Notes: generated from the letters alone by a model not told the origin. DNA of 64,000 bases from Candidula unifasciata (GCA_905116865.2 CAJHNH020008001.1:845468-909467); one strand, 5' to 3'. Positions 45,155 through 57,200 are shown, counted from the first letter of the stretch. Translations and numbers: made by a program.

Positions 45155-45425
45155 TTGAGTTGAGTTGAGTCAAAAATTGACATCACAGCGCTGGGGCCAT
45201 TCCCATGCATGCTCCGTCCTCATTTTCAGCAACCAGCGCAGAGTTCCAATACTGATGGTACCGGTCACAATCTAGTTAAATATCCGTCTTGCCTTTCCTC
45301 TGAGTGCAGTCAGCCGGCCAGACCCACTGGTTACATCCAGGTGCCTCATTCTTCCCAGGCCATAATAATACTATTTTTCTTCTGATTCCGTTGCTATTCC
45401 CAGAGGGCATTGACCACATCTGCCT
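45155..45425 (+). repeat. Dispersed repeat family C
   Basis: GTTGAGTTGAGTCAAAAATT, CATCACAGCGCTGGGG, CAGAGTTCCAATACTGATGG, CCTTTCCTCTGAGTGCAGTC and CCAGGTGCCTCATTC follow the order of 3139-3400. Confidence 0.88.
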
Positions 45426-46029
45426 TGTCATGTATCAATTCACCACCTAGTGGAGCGGGTCCAGCCAATCTGTCTGGTTACATCCTCCATATCTGCCTTA
45501 AAACAATAGGCTGTTACTGTCCGTAGTTGCTCATTGCCTATCCATGTCAAGCACTAGGGGTGCTCCGCTCCCATCAATCAGACACGAGCGGCAACATTGT
45601 AAATCCTACTCAGTGCAAACAATGCTATCATGGCCGCGACAGGCACTCTGGGCTGCCACGTGATATTTACTTTCTGTGACACCAGACATTTTTGTTTTCC
45701 AACAAAGGATGGGGAAATACATCAAACGGTTCCATTGATAACTGGTGGCAGGAAGTATGTAGAGGGGATGAAAGCAATCACGTGTTTCAGCAGTTGGACG
45801 GAACGCGCTGGTATTTTGCTTTCTCATTATGTTATTTCACGCTTGTATAAACTCACTTTCCGTCTTCTGTACTCTCCCATTTTATGTTTCTTGCTTGATC
45901 TGGTTTGTTACGTCTAATAAAGACTGATTTTAGTCGTAATGAGGACATTAGCTTGTCAAGTCCTGAGGCCCTACCCTTTCCAATTACACCAGCTGGTCTC
46001 TTTAAAATATGTATGACCTTAAATAGGCC
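45426..46029. other. Unassigned sequence
   Basis: No gene or element is recognised. A plus-strand open frame at 45630-45917 has no motif and is opposed by a similar-size minus frame. Confidence 0.4.
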
Positions 46030-46263
46030 ACATCAAGTTAGCCTGTCTCGGAGGCTGAAATAGTTTGGTCATAGTGGATCAGGGACAAATAATAGATGAA
46101 GGCATGACTGCAGGAAGGAGGGGCAGAGGCCGACCAGAAGGAATATGAATACAGGATATAAGTGACTCCTTGAGTATGAAAGTACATGCGGCAGAAGAGC
46201 TGGCGAGAGACGGTGATGAGAGCGACGTTTTGCACAAGACCTGCTACATGATGATGATGACAA
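46030..46263 (+). mobile_element. LINE 3'-end fragment
   Basis: The same LINE 3' end as 44300 on the other strand: GGCCGACCAGAAGGAATATG, GAGTATGAAAGTACATGCGG, AGAGCTGGCGAGAGACGG, TGATGAGAGCGACGTTTTGC. It ends in ACATGATGATGATGAC. It is 5'-truncated. Confidence 0.88.
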
Positions 46264-46675
46264 ATGTATTTAAAGTTACCTGGTCACAGGCTACACAGAT
46301 AAAAAAAAAATCCATTAGGAACTTGACACCCAGATTTCCTCGTAACACGATACTTTTGTTGGATAATCAAGGTTTAATCCCTTTCTATGTCTTTGACGAG
46401 ACACACTCATCTACTGAACTCTTCAAATATCCCCAAACGTGTCTGTTCAAGGTGAGTAATTTGCAGATCAATGTTTAAGGCAACACTTTATTTTGTAAGT
46501 TTTTCCCTTCATGCCTACGAACATGTATATTTTTGTATTATGTTATTCCGTGAGCCCAAGGACCTGATCATATTGTAATTTTATATTAGCTTTAAGGGCA
46601 TTAAAAATTGCTCAGCGGGCCAGAATTTTCACCGTCACTGCGCTAGACTGGGCTACAAAGCCAACCTACTCCTGT
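46264..46675. other. Unassigned sequence
   Basis: No gene or element is recognised. Confidence 0.4.
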
Positions 46676-46686
46676 CCATCTCCAAG

Positions 46687-46863
46687 CCCCTGGCTTGTGT
46701 GGTTTTTCTAGGCAAATTTACGTCCAGTAGTTTGCCATTGCTTTGTGGAGGTCGGCTTTCTTTATACCCCTGTCGAAACTAACGCAGGTGCATGGCCCGC
46801 AGCTGGAATCAAACCCTGTATACTGGCATTACGAAACGTTCGTGACTTAGTCACAGAGCCGAC
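46687..46863 (-). mobile_element. tRNA-derived SINE (family F) with TSD
   Basis: The minus-strand head GTCGGCTCTGTGACTAAG carries a slightly degraded A box and B box GGTTTGATTCC. The TSD CCATCTCCAAG lies at 46676-46686 and 46864-46874. The 3' end is shorter than in the copy at 52577. Confidence 0.92.
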
Positions 46864-46874
46864 CCATCTCCAAG

Positions 46875-47145
46875 ATAGAGATTGAAACCTCACATAAGAG
46901 AAACAAACAGGCACAAAACCCTGAAAACCCAGTCAACCGTATGAAACAACTGGCAGCCAAGTTTAAGGTCAGGGCAGGGTGTACTGTCGAACTCATTAAC
47001 ATCAGCCTTCAAGGGAAGATGTTGACAAAAGTATACAAATAATTGTTATGAAAACTTCAAGCAGATTAATTAACCGTTGATATAGTTGACATACACATAG
47101 TTTTCATGAAATCTTCATGAAGATTAAAAATTTTTTTTTTCTCTT

Positions 47146-47147
<2 letters not shown>
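46875..47147. other. Unassigned sequence
   Basis: No gene or element is recognised. Confidence 0.4.

Positions 47148-47226
<79 letters not shown>
47148..47226. repeat. (CT)n microsatellite
   Basis: About 39 CT units. Confidence 0.98.
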
Positions 47227-47231
<5 letters not shown>

Positions 47232-47639
47232 GGTTGTGTTTTGTTTTCAAAGCAATTTTTTTCTCGATTGCATTAGACCTACTGCAGTCACTGTTTTTCT
47301 TCTTGTGCAGTGTGTACTTAGTTTAGCCCTTTAATATATCTACATTCAACTTTGTACTTGTCGTAAGTGTGGCATCTGTCTCAAAGAAGACTATAGTCAG
47401 TTTTTTTTTTGGGAGGGGGGGGGGGTGAGGGGGGGGGGGAAGTAAAAACCTGGTCACTGTCTGCTTTATTTCCTGGAGAACCACACGGTTGAGGATCCCA
47501 TCGCAGGGAACCTCTGCAGTTGACAGATAGCATTTCTCTTCTTCTCCTCCTCCTCATCATCTTCATCCTTCTACTTCCCGTCCCCTCCTATTCATCCTAA
47601 TCTCCTTTTAGTTCGTATCCTCATCCTCCACATCTACTC
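47227..47639. other. Unassigned sequence with G-tracts
   Basis: G-rich runs lie at 47411-47440, followed by pyrimidine-rich sequence that leads into the CTT array. No gene is seen. Confidence 0.5.
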
Positions 47640-48300
47640 CCTCCACGTTCTTCTTCTTCTTCTTTTCCTCCTCCTCCTCCTCCTCCTTCTTCTTCTTCTT
47701 CTTCTTCTTCTTCTTCTTCTTCTTCTTCTTCTTCTTCTTCTTCTTCTTCTTCTTCTTCTTCTTCTTCTTCTTCTTCTTCTTCTTTCTTCTTCTTCTTCTT
47801 CTTCTTCTTCTTCGTCTTCTTCTTCTTCTTCTTCTTCTTCTTCTTCTTCTTCTTCTTCTTCTTTCTTCTTCTTCTTCTTCTTCTTCTTCTTCTTCTTCTG
47901 TTTCTCCTTCTTCTTCTTCTTCTTTTCTTCTTCTTCTTCTTTCTTCTTCTTCTTCTTCTTCTTCTTCTTCTTCGTTTCTTCTTCTTCTTCTTCTTCTTCT
48001 TCTTCTTCTTCTTCTTCTTCTTCTTCTTCTTCTTCTTCTTCTTCTTCTTCTTCTTCTTCTTCTTCTTCTTCTTCTTCTTCTTCTTCTTCTTCTTCTTCTT
48101 CTTCTTCTCTTCTTCTTCTTCTTCTTCTTCTTCTTCTTCTTTCTTCTTCTTCTTCTTCTTCTTCTTCTTTCCTCTATCTTCTTCTGTCTTCTTCTTTCAT
48201 CTTTCTTCTTCTTTCGTCTTTCTTCTTTCGTCTTCTTCTTTCTTCCTTTTCCTTTTTTCTTGTTCTTTTTCCTTCTGCCTCTTCTTTCTTCTTCTTCTTT
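47640..48300. repeat. Large (CTT)n pyrimidine tract
   Basis: About 660 bp of CTT units with single-base slips (TCTTTC), rare CGT/GTT/TGT changes and CCT-rich flanks. The + strand is almost free of purines. The 249-codon Arg/Lys/Glu frame on the minus strand is a product of this repeat. The complementary strand is GAA, as in the tract at 30222-31060. Confidence 0.97.
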
Positions 48301-48884
48301 TTCTTTCTTTGTCTTTCTTATTCTTTTCATGCTTTCTTTTTCTATTTTATTCATCACTATTTATAATTATCTGTTCAGCTGTCTTTTGTTTTCCTTTAAT
48401 TCTTTGCTCGTGTGAATTCAGATTCAATGACATTATAGTTAATTTTTTAAGAGAGGCTATGTGTATCCTTTCCCAGTCAGCCACCACGTCCCTTTCTTGA
48501 ATTTACTCACATTTGGTAAATTCTCTAATTAAGCTCCGTAGAGTGATACTGTCATTTCAATGATTCTTTATTTTCATTGTAGGCAGTAATTAAAACCTTA
48601 GGTCGCCCTGATCTAAAACCTATAATGCGCCCACATGACTCCTCTTCAAACAATATTGAACTAAAGGCTGTTCTCCCTCGGTAGAGTTCTGAACACAGCC
48701 CACATCGATTACCTGCCACCGAGTTACACCAGTTTATCCCGTGCAGTTCCACATATTTCATGACTCCCACATGAAGACATGTTGAATGTTCTCTCCCCTG
48801 CCCAGCTGAACTCCTCCGCCTGTTCGCTTTATTAGAGAATAAATATAAACTTGAAGAGTAAATCACTCGGCACGCCTTGGTGGC
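48301..48884. other. Unassigned sequence
   Basis: A minus-strand open frame crosses 48560-48880 but runs on into the family E repeat, so it was not called. Nothing else is recognised. Confidence 0.4.
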
Positions 48885-49080
48885 AAGTAAGTAAATTTTA
48901 CACATGAGGACATCACACAGAGCGATAAATACCCGGTGACACAAAATGCCACCATGTGGGAAGAAGATCACACGTAGAGAGGTCCCAGAAACCCAGTTCA
49001 ACCGTTAGGTTATATCAGGGCACCCGGCAACAGCCAGGGTGGGGGCTTTAAAGTAACGAAAAATTGCACCCCACAAGCGG
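48885..49080 (+). repeat. Dispersed repeat family E
   Basis: GAGGACATCACACAGAGCGA, AATACCCGGTGACACAAA, GCCACCATGTGGG, GAGAGGTCCCAGAAACCC and AGCCAGGGTGGGGGCTTTAA match the family in order. Confidence 0.87.
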
Positions 49081-49451
49081 ATGACTTAATTATGCCTTGG
49101 TGGGAAAATTGGACAGGCTCCGAAGAGTAGATTGTGGCAGAAATACGAATTTGACACCTTGGTACACTTGATGTAGGACTAATCGCATTGCTGAAAGAGG
49201 CACGCGCTGATGTTTGTAGAGCGAAAGGTTAGCCGAGTTTTTCAATCACCAGTGCAGACACCCGCTCGTACATTATCAATCAATGAATCAATCATTTAAC
49301 TGTGACCACTTTTAGCTAAGGAACAGAAAACATTGCTGCTTTCTGTCATGTCGGTTATATTTGTGGTGACATTTCTTGCCTTCATCTCATCTAGTTTTGA
49401 ATTGTGCTGTGCTCGTACTTTAGAAGAGTGCGTGTATTTGTCCTGGATACA
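49081..49451. other. Unassigned sequence
   Basis: No gene or element is recognised. Confidence 0.4.
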
Positions 49452-49463
49452 TACATGTGGAGA

Positions 49464-49738
49464 GGGAGTCGCCGTAGCGGGGCGGCTAGACGCTCGCTGC
49501 GGATCAGAAGGTCGTGGGTTCGCTCCCTGGCGGAGCCGGATTTTTTTTTTTTAAAAATGACTTTGCCTCCCAGGTCGACCCTGCATTGAGTGGGTACCGG
49601 GTGCAGTCCATGAAGTAAAGGCGGCCGGCGTGATGCTGACCATATCATCCATCTTGTGCCGATTGGTCTATAAAATATAGGTCTAGCCCTATATGCCCTA
49701 TACGCCTAAAGGCGTGGAAAAGGGTCCATTACTTTCTT
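49464..49738 (+). mobile_element. tRNA-derived SINE (family B), complete, with TSD
   Basis: The head has TAGCGGGGCGGCTAG (A box region, degraded) and GGTTCGCTCCC (B box region). The T-run and body follow: CAGGTCGACCCTGCATTGAG, GGCGTGATGCTGACC, TGCCGATTGGTCTATAAAAT, ATAGGTCTAGCCCTATATGC, ending GGCGTGGAAAAGGGTCC. The perfect 12-bp TSD TACATGTGGAGA lies at 49452-49463 and 49739-49750. It is the reference copy for this family here. Confidence 0.95.
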
Positions 49739-49750
49739 TACATGTGGAGA

Positions 49751-50432
49751 AATCTGGTATTTGACTTGACAATTATTCCCCATGGAGTCCCTCTCCCAAC
49801 TTGCCACCAGTCAATAAACAATGCAGAATTATCACATTTACCACAATACAATGGTATTTATTCTAGATTTCTGTCAGGAAATTTCGAATTCAGCTCGTTT
49901 GATATGACCACATAAAGTCAAAGACGTCTGTCCCCACAACCAACCAGCTAACCAACCAGTTAATCAATTCATCTGTCGATTAACTAATTAATTCATTGCT
50001 AATCAGTGAAGACCCTATTCATAGCACCGTGGACAGATTCACAAGTGCTTCGATCTACTCCCCAGTTGCCTCAACCGGGAATTCACCAATCACGTTGCTC
50101 TTGACCCAGGTACGTGCGACCGGGTTGAGAAACTCCTAGCTCTCTCCACGTGCATTAAATAATGATCAACAATCAACTGAGAAGTGATTAAATTAACCTA
50201 CTTCTTGTCCTTATTCTTGTCGATCTCTCTGCTAGTGATTTTCAGACGAGAAGACCATATTCTTCCTTGAAGTCTGAGATGCGATCATCCACTGATTCAC
50301 ACAGCCTGGTTTCCATTAAAATGTCAGCCGGCCAAACGTGGGATTTTCTATTGCTTGTAGAGAATAATAAAAAAAAAAAAAAATCTTTTCTTTTTGTAAA
50401 AGAACACTACCAAAAGTACATCTCCAGACATC
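49751..50432. other. Unassigned sequence
   Basis: No gene or element is recognised. An A-run lies near 50371. Confidence 0.4.
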
Positions 50433-50767
50433 ATCATCATCATGTAGCAGGTCTTTGGCAGAACGTCGCTCTCATCACAGTCTGCCTGAAAGTAACTCGG
50501 TCTCTCGCCAGCTTTCCCGCCTTATGTACTTTCACACTCAAGGAGTCACTTATATCTTGTGCCCATCTTCGTGTCGGTCCGCTCCTGCCCCTCTTTCCTG
50601 GTACCATGCCTTCTGCTTTAATTTTTTTTTCAATCCGTCGTGGCGCTTTATGTGACAAAATATTTCAGCTTCCGACATCTCCAGTACTTTATGATAAATA
50701 TTCATCCCTAGATATTTTTTCTAGTCTTTCATCCAACTGCCAGCCAGATTACACTTGCACTCCATAA
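50433..50767 (-). mobile_element. LINE 3'-end fragment
   Basis: The minus-strand frame reads MVPGKRGRSGPTRRWAQDIS then DSLSVKVHKAGKLARDRVTF and RQTVMRATFCQRPAT, then the CATGATGATGATGATG tail. It is the same 3' end as 44300-44880, less decayed. It is 5'-truncated. Confidence 0.92.
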
Positions 50768-50884
50768 TAATTGTTTACACTTACAATACTGAAAAAAAAA
50801 ACATCCTACGCTTACTTTTTACTACTAGCTAACAGCAGGCTGAACGTGGTGTCTCTGTCTCTGTCTCACTATCTCTCTCTCTCG

Positions 50885-51110
50885 TTGTACCCCACCAGGA
50901 CATCACACAAGCGATAAACACTCGGTGATTTAAAGTGCCTCCATGCGGATGAGGATCACCCTTGGAGAGATCACAGAAACTGTCGCCTGAATATAACCTA
51001 CGAGTTGAATGGGGTTTATTAGACTTGCACCAGATGATTTTCATTGGAAGGGTGCCACTTTGTGTCACCGGATGTTTATCGTCCGTTGTGAGGTCCTGGT
51101 GGAGTTGAAC
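50885..51110. repeat. Inverted pair of family E copies
   Basis: A plus-strand copy begins at 50886 (CCCCACCAGGACATCACACA) and a minus-strand copy occupies about 51045-51108 (ACTTTGTGTCACCGGATGTT and GAGGTCCTGGTGGAG). The outer about 60 bp of each can pair with the other around a roughly 100-bp centre. Confidence 0.82.
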
Positions 51111-51294
51111 GTCATTCACTCAGTATAATCTAAACGCTTAGTTTAGACTCCTTGCAAAGATCCAAAAGATATGAAAACTATTATACTATTATTCATACTA
51201 ATTACTGATTTGCGAATCAACGTCCTAGCACACTAGGCAAACCTAGAGACGTTCCGTCTTCCACAGCAAATGTCTTATGATGTGCTAACCGTTC
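51111..51294. other. Unassigned sequence
   Basis: No gene or element is recognised. Confidence 0.4.
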
Positions 51295-51395
51295 TTGTAG
51301 CACACTGATTATACACACCTAGTTCTCTTCCTCCCATACACCTGTCCTTGCCGGATCCACACGTCAGTCTCTGTTGACCTATTCTTACAAATGTT
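51295..51395. repeat. Dispersed repeat shared with 16765-16860
   Basis: GCACACTGATTATACACA and CCTTGCCGGATCCA parallel the copy near 16780-16840. The class is unknown. Confidence 0.7.
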
Positions 51396-52269
51396 ATGTC
51401 ATCCAACGGCGTATCTTCTGTCAACATTCATCAATGGTCATCACAATATCTCCCTTGTACAGTACGAGTGTTCCCGTAGCCATGGCTTTTGTAGACGCAA
51501 TCCGCTCTTTCATTCCCTCGCACTCCTGCCTGCTTATCAGTATATCCATATGATTCCCTGCAATGTTGACTCACTGATGCTTGGTATCCACTCATGCCAC
51601 GATTGTCCATTTGGAACCTTCCGTAGTACTGATTACAAATCAGAAACAATACATTGGAATTCATAAAACTCGCGATTTTTGCGACCATTTCTGGTCTAGT
51701 GGCTAGGTTAACGTGCGCTGGTTATTTGTAAGATTGTAAGACCTAGCCATTTATTGTACTGCCTGTTGCATTTACGGATCCGGCACATTGTTTCTTATTG
51801 GCAACATGGGTAACGGCCTTAGTAATTGCATGCCCAAGTCTAGAGGGGAACCAAAACCCATAATATTGATGTAAACAAGACATTCTTGAATATGAGCCAA
51901 ATCGTATACAGCAAAATAACGTCTAGATAGTGACTATCACAATAATTAAATTAGCTATTCGATTATTTATTATAGGCAAACTTTCCATTCATTAATTATT
52001 TAGCTTTGGATCTCTCTCTCTCTCCTTCTCCCCTTCTGTGTATATATGTGTGGGTATGTTATGTTAAGAAAATTAGTCAGTAAATTCCTGAATAAATTTC
52101 TCTGCTAATTCCTGAGTAAATTCCTGAGTAAATGTCTCAGGCTGTGAATACTAGCACGTATGAGGTACACTCAAAGTTATTACCAGGCGAAGTACGATGA
52201 CACAAAGGTTGGTAACAGAAGACAATCACACAAGAATAATGTATCAAATATTGAAATTTCCTTACTGTC
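51396..52269. other. Unassigned sequence
   Basis: A tRNA-like A box TGGTCTAGTGG lies near 51693 but no convincing B box follows, so at most it is a SINE relic. Nothing else is recognised. Confidence 0.4.
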
Positions 52270-52365
52270 TGTGTTTAACCTACAATAGGTACCAGATAAA
52301 GTCCAGGGAAGTAAAGGCGGCCAGCGTTTTGCTGACCACATCACACACCGAGTGCCGTTTCATCC
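52270..52365 (+). mobile_element. SINE 3'-body fragment (family B/J)
   Basis: TAGGTACCAGATAAAGTCCA, GGGAAGTAAAGGCGGCCAGC and TGCTGACCACATCACACACC match the shared 3' body. The head and end are absent. Confidence 0.82.
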
Positions 52366-52576
52366 CAAAATTGCTTTTTGTATTCTTATTTTAATATCTC
52401 TACCAGTTCCTCCATCTTTGTCTACATTACTGTCCATCTATTGGTCTATTCATAAACATAAACGGGTGTATTATCTCGGAGGTATTCACACGTCCAAGAC
52501 AAAAGAGGAAGCTGTAGGCGAAAATATTGCACTCAATGTATGAAGGTAGGTTTAAAGATGAGTATACAGTCAAACA

Positions 52577-52807
52577 GTCGGCTCTGTGGCTAAGTCGATG
52601 CGAACGCTTCGTAATGCCGGGGTGCCGGATTCGATCCCAGCTGCAGGCCATGCGCCTTGCGTTGGTTTCGACAGTGGTATCAAGAAGCCGACTGCCCAGA
52701 AAGCAATGGCAAACTACTGAACTTAAATTTGCCTAGAGAAACCTCACAACAGCCAGGGGCTGCTGTGGTTGGTTCTGCAACGTCCTGTAAAGGATACGCA
52801 ACTAACC
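52577..52807 (+). mobile_element. tRNA-derived SINE (family F), complete, with TSD
   Basis: The A box TGGCTAAGTCG (52587-52597) is perfect and the B box GGATTCGATCCC (52627-52638) is near consensus. The body includes TTTCGACAGTGGTATCAAG and AGCAATGGCAAACTACTGAA, ending GGATACGCAACTAACC. The TSD is TATACAGTCAAACA at 52563-52576 and TATACAGTCGAACA at 52808-52821 (one mismatch of 14). It defines the family's borders at 231 bp. Confidence 0.95.
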
Positions 52808-52821
52808 TATACAGTCGAACA

Positions 52822-53261
52822 CACGAGAGATAATTTACAGCTGCATGTTGCAAAATGATGTTTCACTCTCATACACACAAGGTAGTTTATGACTGTTTCT
52901 TGCAGTTTGGTTGTTTAATCGAGCGCTCGAAATTAATTTATAGCTGCGTGTTACAAAATAATGGTTCAGTCATGATACCTTATAGTAATTTATGACAGTT
53001 GCAAGATGTTGCTTCAGACGAACTTAGATAAGACCTTCTCGTCTTTGCGAACTACAGTGTTACATTGTGCTATAGGTTAGCACCCGAGAGGATCCCAAAT
53101 ATAAACAATACACGGGTAAAAGAGAAATAATAAACCGACACAGATCTGGTGTTTTCAGTCATCACACGCTGAGGGATATGCTGAAGATGAGATCCGAGCG
53201 CTTATGGACTTATCCGAAGTTCAATGAGGATACTTTGTCGATTTAGTAACGAACACACATA
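52822..53261. other. Unassigned sequence
   Basis: No gene or element is recognised. Confidence 0.4.
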
Positions 53262-53875
<614 letters not shown>

Positions 53876-53884
53876 TTCCGGTCT

Positions 53885-54300
53885 TGGCCTACTCTGAGGT
53901 ATGGCTTCTCGCGCAGTGCTTTGACATCTGCAATAGTCGACAGTGCAAGGAGATATAGCATACATATACTGGCGTATCTCGTGTACATTCCTAAATCATC
54001 CGCATGGCCGCATTCTGTATGAGCTCAAGAGCTCAAAGTTTTTGATATGGTGAGTCGTGCCTGCCCATAATCCATTAGTACATCGTGAAAAGTAGCCTTG
54101 TTTCCATGTCTATTGCAGCCTTAGTTTAACGGCATGTGCCATTTTGATATTTTTTTGCAGCTGCCTCCACATGGTCCTTGAAGGATAAGCTTTCTTTCAA
54201 CCATGAAACCCAAATACCCCAGTTTGCTATCTCTTTTGCTGTTTCTGACGGTTATTGTGAGGACTGGGCCGTGTCCTGATCATCTGAATTTTAAAGACTG
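53885..54300 (-). mobile_element. LINE ORF2 fragment, degraded
   Basis: The minus-strand frames give KLGYLGFMVERKLIL then a DHVEAAAKKYQNGT-like stretch, DYGQARLTISKTLSS and REKPYLRV-like text, spread over several frames. This recalls the region just after the RT core in a non-LTR element of another clade than the GAT-tailed LINEs. No tail is seen. Confidence 0.55.
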
Positions 54301-54880
54301 AACATTAAGAAAACCCTTGTAATATTTGCTCTTTTCAGTATCTGAGTATTTTTAGTTGAATGCATTGCAGTTAATGTATAAGTGTCTGCTGTTAGAACCA
54401 GTTCGGTGTAGCACACTGCATTTAAAGTTTGACTATCTGGTGCAAGAAGATACATCAGTCCAATACCCTAAATCAATATTTGGGCATCTTTTATCGGATA
54501 TTACTAACATGGACGAATGGATGAATTCACCGCTGAAGGAATTTCTAGCAGAAGTGACAATGAACGATACAGTATGAATATAATCCTCTTACTTGTCTTG
54601 ATAGAGTGTAAGCACCAGCCGACCAGCAGTGTTAAAACGACAGCAGTCATAACAAGTGGGATAAGGATAGATTAGTTTGACGCAAAATAATTCTAGAAGA
54701 ACGTATTAGGGCATTTCATAATATACCAACTATGATGAAACTATAGTCACATTATGAGTTTTATTAGCTGTTCTGGTAACTACTTCGCTGTTGGTCGGCT
54801 GCTGCAAACAAAGACCATAGCAGGATAAGAGTAATTAAATGATAACAAATCAATACCTTGCTGTAGTATAATGTTTATTG
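54301..54880. other. Unassigned sequence
   Basis: A plus-strand open frame at 54356-54577 (73 codons) has a protein-like composition but no recognised motif or splice context. Confidence 0.35.
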
Positions 54881-54887
54881 ATCTTGT

Positions 54888-55413
54888 CCTTCCCGTGTGG
54901 GTTTCGGGACCCCATTGCTGGAAAACAAGAATAGACCCACTACCTCCCCAAATACCATGTCGTAAGAGTCGATTAATTGGGTAGCTTTCTTCAAAGTCGG
55001 AGTGCATCCAACTGAAAGGCCGGGAACCAACCATCTGTACACAGTTTGCTAGATTTGTAAACGGGATGTTCAAGCAACACTCAAGACTCACGTTCTGGAA
55101 TAAGACTAAAGTCGAGAAGTAGACAAACAACCAGAACTTCCCAAAGTAGTTTACAGTTGGTGAACGCAAAGAGTAGTAGTATAAGAAGGAGCAGAAGAAG
55201 AAGAAGAAGAAGAAGAAGAAGAAGAAGAAGAAGAAGAAGAAGAAGAAGAAGAAGAAGAAGAAGAAGAAGAAGAAGAAGAAGAAGAAGAAGAAGAAGAAGG
55301 AGAAGGAGAAGAAGAAAAAGAAGAAGAAGAAGAAGAAGAAGAAGCAGCAGCAGAAGAAGAAGAAGAAGAAGGAGAAGAAGAAGAAGAAGAAGAAGAAGAA
55401 GAAGAGGAAAATC
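54888..55413 (+). mobile_element. Family D element with expanded GAA tail and TSD
   Basis: The body (54888-55180) matches family D. Its GAA tail has grown to about 230 bp (55185-55408) with GCA and GGA interruptions. The 7-bp duplication ATCTTGT at 54881-54887 and 55414-55420 encloses body plus array, so the microsatellite is the element's own tail. Confidence 0.9.
55185..55408. repeat. (GAA)n array
   Basis: GAA units with GGAGAAGGA and GCAGCA interruptions. Leu, Phe and Arg frames across it are artefacts. Confidence 0.97.
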
Positions 55414-55420
55414 ATCTTGT

Positions 55421-56935
55421 TCAGGCATTCTTCACCCAGTAAAACATGACCGGTCATGCTGAATCACACTGGTCGTAGCAGTGGTGCGTTCCCATCCAAC
55501 TTTGATTACCGTGGGTTTATTACAATATATCTAACCAGTCCCTTTGTCATATGTCGGTGGGTAGTTTGTCAACAAAGCTTTGTTTCGAGGAATATCAGTA
55601 TTTGTATGTGTAGTTCCTGTGTAGGAAGCAACAAACCAGCCACCCATTCCAACTGATCAAACTGTGCCTATATTCTTTGCGTATAATTATTCGAAAAACA
55701 AACATTCAGAAGTGACTTCCAGTGCTTCCGGTCTTTTTTGTGTGTGCTAATATATCTAATGCCATTTTACATTCCTTCCTGTACTTTTCTGTCGTCATTC
55801 TCTAGACTTCCCTGTCACCCATGTCTCGTTCAGCCCATAAGCTATTCACTAGAGAGCTGTGCTTACTAAACTGTCATTTATGGCGGTTACCAAAGTGTCA
55901 TTTATGGCTTTCTAGAAATATGTGTATGTTCAAGATACTACCAGCTTCTTCCTTTAATTGTGACTGCTTTTGGATGACGATTTTATTTTCATTACCAGTT
56001 CCTCGTTCGTCATCTGGTTTGGCCAAAGATTTTCACAGCATTCTCATTTCTTATTTATTGTTAGAAACCTCTAGTTTATGTGTAATACCGGTCTGCTCTT
56101 TCTCTTCCTTCTGCAGGAGCGATGCTGTCACATGATCCAGTTTCCATTACAATGTTAAAAAACATCAGCAAGATGTGGCGAGCCACTTTCTCAAATTGAC
56201 ACCTGGAAAATCAAGGTGCTAGTCTGGTCTGACTCTTCTCCTTATCTACCTGTCTGATTCAGTTGAGCCTACCAGGCACACGAGTGCGCTACAATCATAG
56301 CTCTGAGAAACATTAGAGCATAACAAGTCACCAAACTCAGAAACTGAACACTAATAATATTTATCACGAACAACTACAAGGACCAGTTTATGTTAAAATA
56401 AATGCGGCATGTTCTCCTATCACTGGAAGCTAGAAAACAAGATTTGTTGTCGGTTATATAAAGAGGTATTAACATCCTCAAAGAAGAATTAAATACGGAT
56501 AGAAGATGTCGAGGCGGACCTCTACTTCGATATAAAGATGTGTGCCAGCAGGACATGAATGATACAGGTACTGAGGTGGACTCGTAGGAACAGAATTCCA
56601 TAGACCGTGATGTGTGGAGGGGGCAAATAAGGAAGGGTATGTGGATGAAGGGAGAAATGATTACAGGAAAGATGAGAGCTAAGCGTCTGAAAGGAAACAG
56701 ACTAAACGACAAATGTTGACAACAACGGTCCTGAAATCCCATGCTATCATTGTTGAAGACTTTGCTGTGAGTCCTAACCTCCTCAATATAAGACTATCTT
56801 CTAGAAAGACGAAAAGGTTCCAAAGAATGAACAAGCGTCTGTGAATTCTGAACAGTTAGTTGCCAAGGGGAAAAAATGGACAGAGGCATTAAAAGTATTT
56901 TCATTACAGAATGCTGAAGTTTGATTACAAAGCCT
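55421..56935. other. Unassigned sequence
   Basis: No repeat or gene is recognised in about 1.5 kb. Open frames at 55821-56135 (+) and 56374-56742 (-) have no recognisable domain. Confidence 0.4.
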
Positions 56936-57200
56936 CCCTCTGTGTGGGTTCCGCTGCCCAATTGTGGGGAAAACAAGAATAGACCCACTGTCTCACCAAC
57001 AAGCATGTCGTAGAAGTCGAACAATTGAGAGCTACCTTTGAATTCGGAGTGCATCTGCCTGATCGGCAAAGAACAACTAACTACACACAAATACTCCAGT
57101 AAAACGGATGTACAAGCACAAGTCAGGCCCTGGCAAAAAGCCAAATGGACGAATAGCCAGGACTATCCGCTAGAGGTTACAACAGGTGAACAAATAAGAA
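56936..57200 (+). mobile_element. Dispersed repeat family D
   Basis: CTGTGTGGGTTCCGCTGCCC, ACAAGAATAGACCCACTGTC, AGCATGTCGTAGAAGTCGAA and GGTGAACAAATAAGAAAAAG; the tail is A- and GAA-rich. Moderately diverged. Confidence 0.9.

Noticed and set aside
47608..48357. 249-codon Arg/Lys/Glu-rich frame that looks like a nuclear protein
   Set aside because: It is the minus-strand reading of a CTT repeat with single-base slips.
48552..49001. 149-codon minus-strand frame
   Set aside because: Its first third reads through a family E repeat, and no motif or splice context was seen in the rest.
51690..51760. Additional tRNA-derived SINE head
   Set aside because: An A box is present but the B box is not convincing and no body matches other copies.
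55821..56135. 104-codon plus-strand frame
   Set aside because: No domain, no splice signals that stand out, and a biased hydrophobic/Ser composition typical of chance frames in AT-rich DNA.
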